Assembly: GCA_902489855.1 (NCBI GenBank)
Contig: CABUBS010000133.1
Coordinates: 1-5,690 of the forward strand
Reading direction: 5' to 3'
From: an uncultured Collinsella sp.
Lineage (GTDB): Bacteria; Actinomycetota; Coriobacteriia; Coriobacteriales; Coriobacteriaceae
Length of the DNA stretch: 5,690 nt
A program made the position numbers and the translations under genes. The notes beneath the pieces are model-generated. The model searched no databases and was not told where the DNA came from. It saw only the letters and a list, made by a program, of their open reading frames with translations. Below are positions 5,530 through 5,690 of this stretch, piece after piece. The number at the start of each line of letters is the position of its first letter. Position 1 is the stretch's first letter.

Positions 5530-5549
5530 GCGACAAACGAACATGTCGC
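5530..5549 (-). promoter_or_regulatory. Leader hairpin of rpmB next to the ribosome binding site
   Basis: On the minus strand GCGACA and TGTCGC form a 6-bp stem with an 8-base loop, ending three bases before the AAGGAGG of rpmB. It falls inside the predicted ~48-base leader. A hairpin this close to the binding site could tune translation, but it leaves the site itself free. A link to L28 autoregulation is only a guess. Confidence 0.4.
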
Positions 5550-5567
5550 GTTAACAAACAAGCCTGA

Positions 5568-5576
5568 ACTATAGCA
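5568..5576 (-). promoter_or_regulatory. Predicted rpmB promoter (extended -10)
   Basis: The minus strand reads TGCTATAGT, an extended -10 with a good hexamer, predicting transcription from about 5561. The -35 region has no strong TTGACA match and is occupied by CTGTG/CACAG dyads (5575-5608). The element resembles the predicted adhE -10 (TGCTATCAT). Confidence 0.55.
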
Positions 5577-5685
5577 CAGAAGCAGCTCCCTGTGCGTAAT
5601 CTACACAGAGATATTCCTCTTTTGGCGATAGTGCTCACGCCACGGCCCTGGACGTAGATCCGATTTGCGTGCAGCAGAGGGGATT

Positions 5686-5690
5686 ATGCC
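5686..5690 (+). CDS. Possible start of a divergent gene running off the right edge
   Basis: ATG at 5686-5688 follows AGAGGGG (5676-5682) with a three-base gap, a short spacing. Only one codon and two bases are visible, so the product cannot be judged. In several Gram-positive genomes the gene divergent from rpmB encodes an Asp23/Gls24-family protein, but this window cannot test that. The rest of 5577-5685 shows only the rpmB upstream dyads and no other gene. Confidence 0.25.

Noticed and set aside
5514..5561. Upstream ATG at 5561 as the rpmB start
   Set aside because: It would add 16 residues foreign to L28 and start before the AAGGAGG. The ATG at 5513 gives the standard MSKVCEVCGK start.

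Overview
The window looks like chromosomal DNA from a moderately GC-rich Gram-positive gut anaerobe. Coriobacteriia, perhaps Collinsella or a relative, is my best guess. It rests on the strongly GC3-biased codon use of adhE, a long bifunctional AdhE, a four-cysteine ribosomal protein L28 and clear AGGAGG-type ribosome binding sites. The genus is an inference from pattern recognition, not a search.

Layout from left to right: (1) the 3' end of proS (prolyl-tRNA synthetase, + strand, cut by the window edge) with its terminator hairpin. (2) A convergent minus-strand pair, adhE (bifunctional acetaldehyde-CoA/alcohol dehydrogenase, 882 aa) followed by a 254-aa small-molecule kinase-fold phosphotransferase. 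A GC-rich hairpin separates the two, and the unit closes with a minus-strand terminator that faces the proS terminator. (3) A 330-bp intergenic region upstream of adhE with a probable extended -10 promoter, a dyad over that -10 and a 12-bp perfect inverted repeat further upstream. (4) A RAYT-type (REP-associated, Y1/HUH) transposase gene on the + strand, bracketed by two 48-bp inverted repeats matching at 46 of 48 positions. (5) rpmB (ribosomal protein L28, minus strand) with its own terminator, leader hairpin and extended -10 promoter. (6) A possible first codon of a divergent + strand gene at the right edge.

The housekeeping parts (proS, adhE, rpmB) are ordinary and intact. AdhE would turn acetyl-CoA into ethanol and regenerate NAD+ during fermentation. 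The phosphotransferase is probably transcribed behind it, but nothing in the sequence identifies its substrate.

The accessory element is the transposase unit at about 4161-5222, sitting between the adhE promoter region and the rpmB terminator. Its most notable features are the long near-identical inverted repeats, each made of two direct copies of a GGGGACAGAC-type motif around a short hairpin; a perfect 15-bp tandem duplication on the right side; and a perfect 10-bp stem that would bury the transposase Shine-Dalgarno sequence. Together they suggest a translationally silenced RAYT/REP unit. I see no CRISPR array, tRNA, rRNA or defence system.
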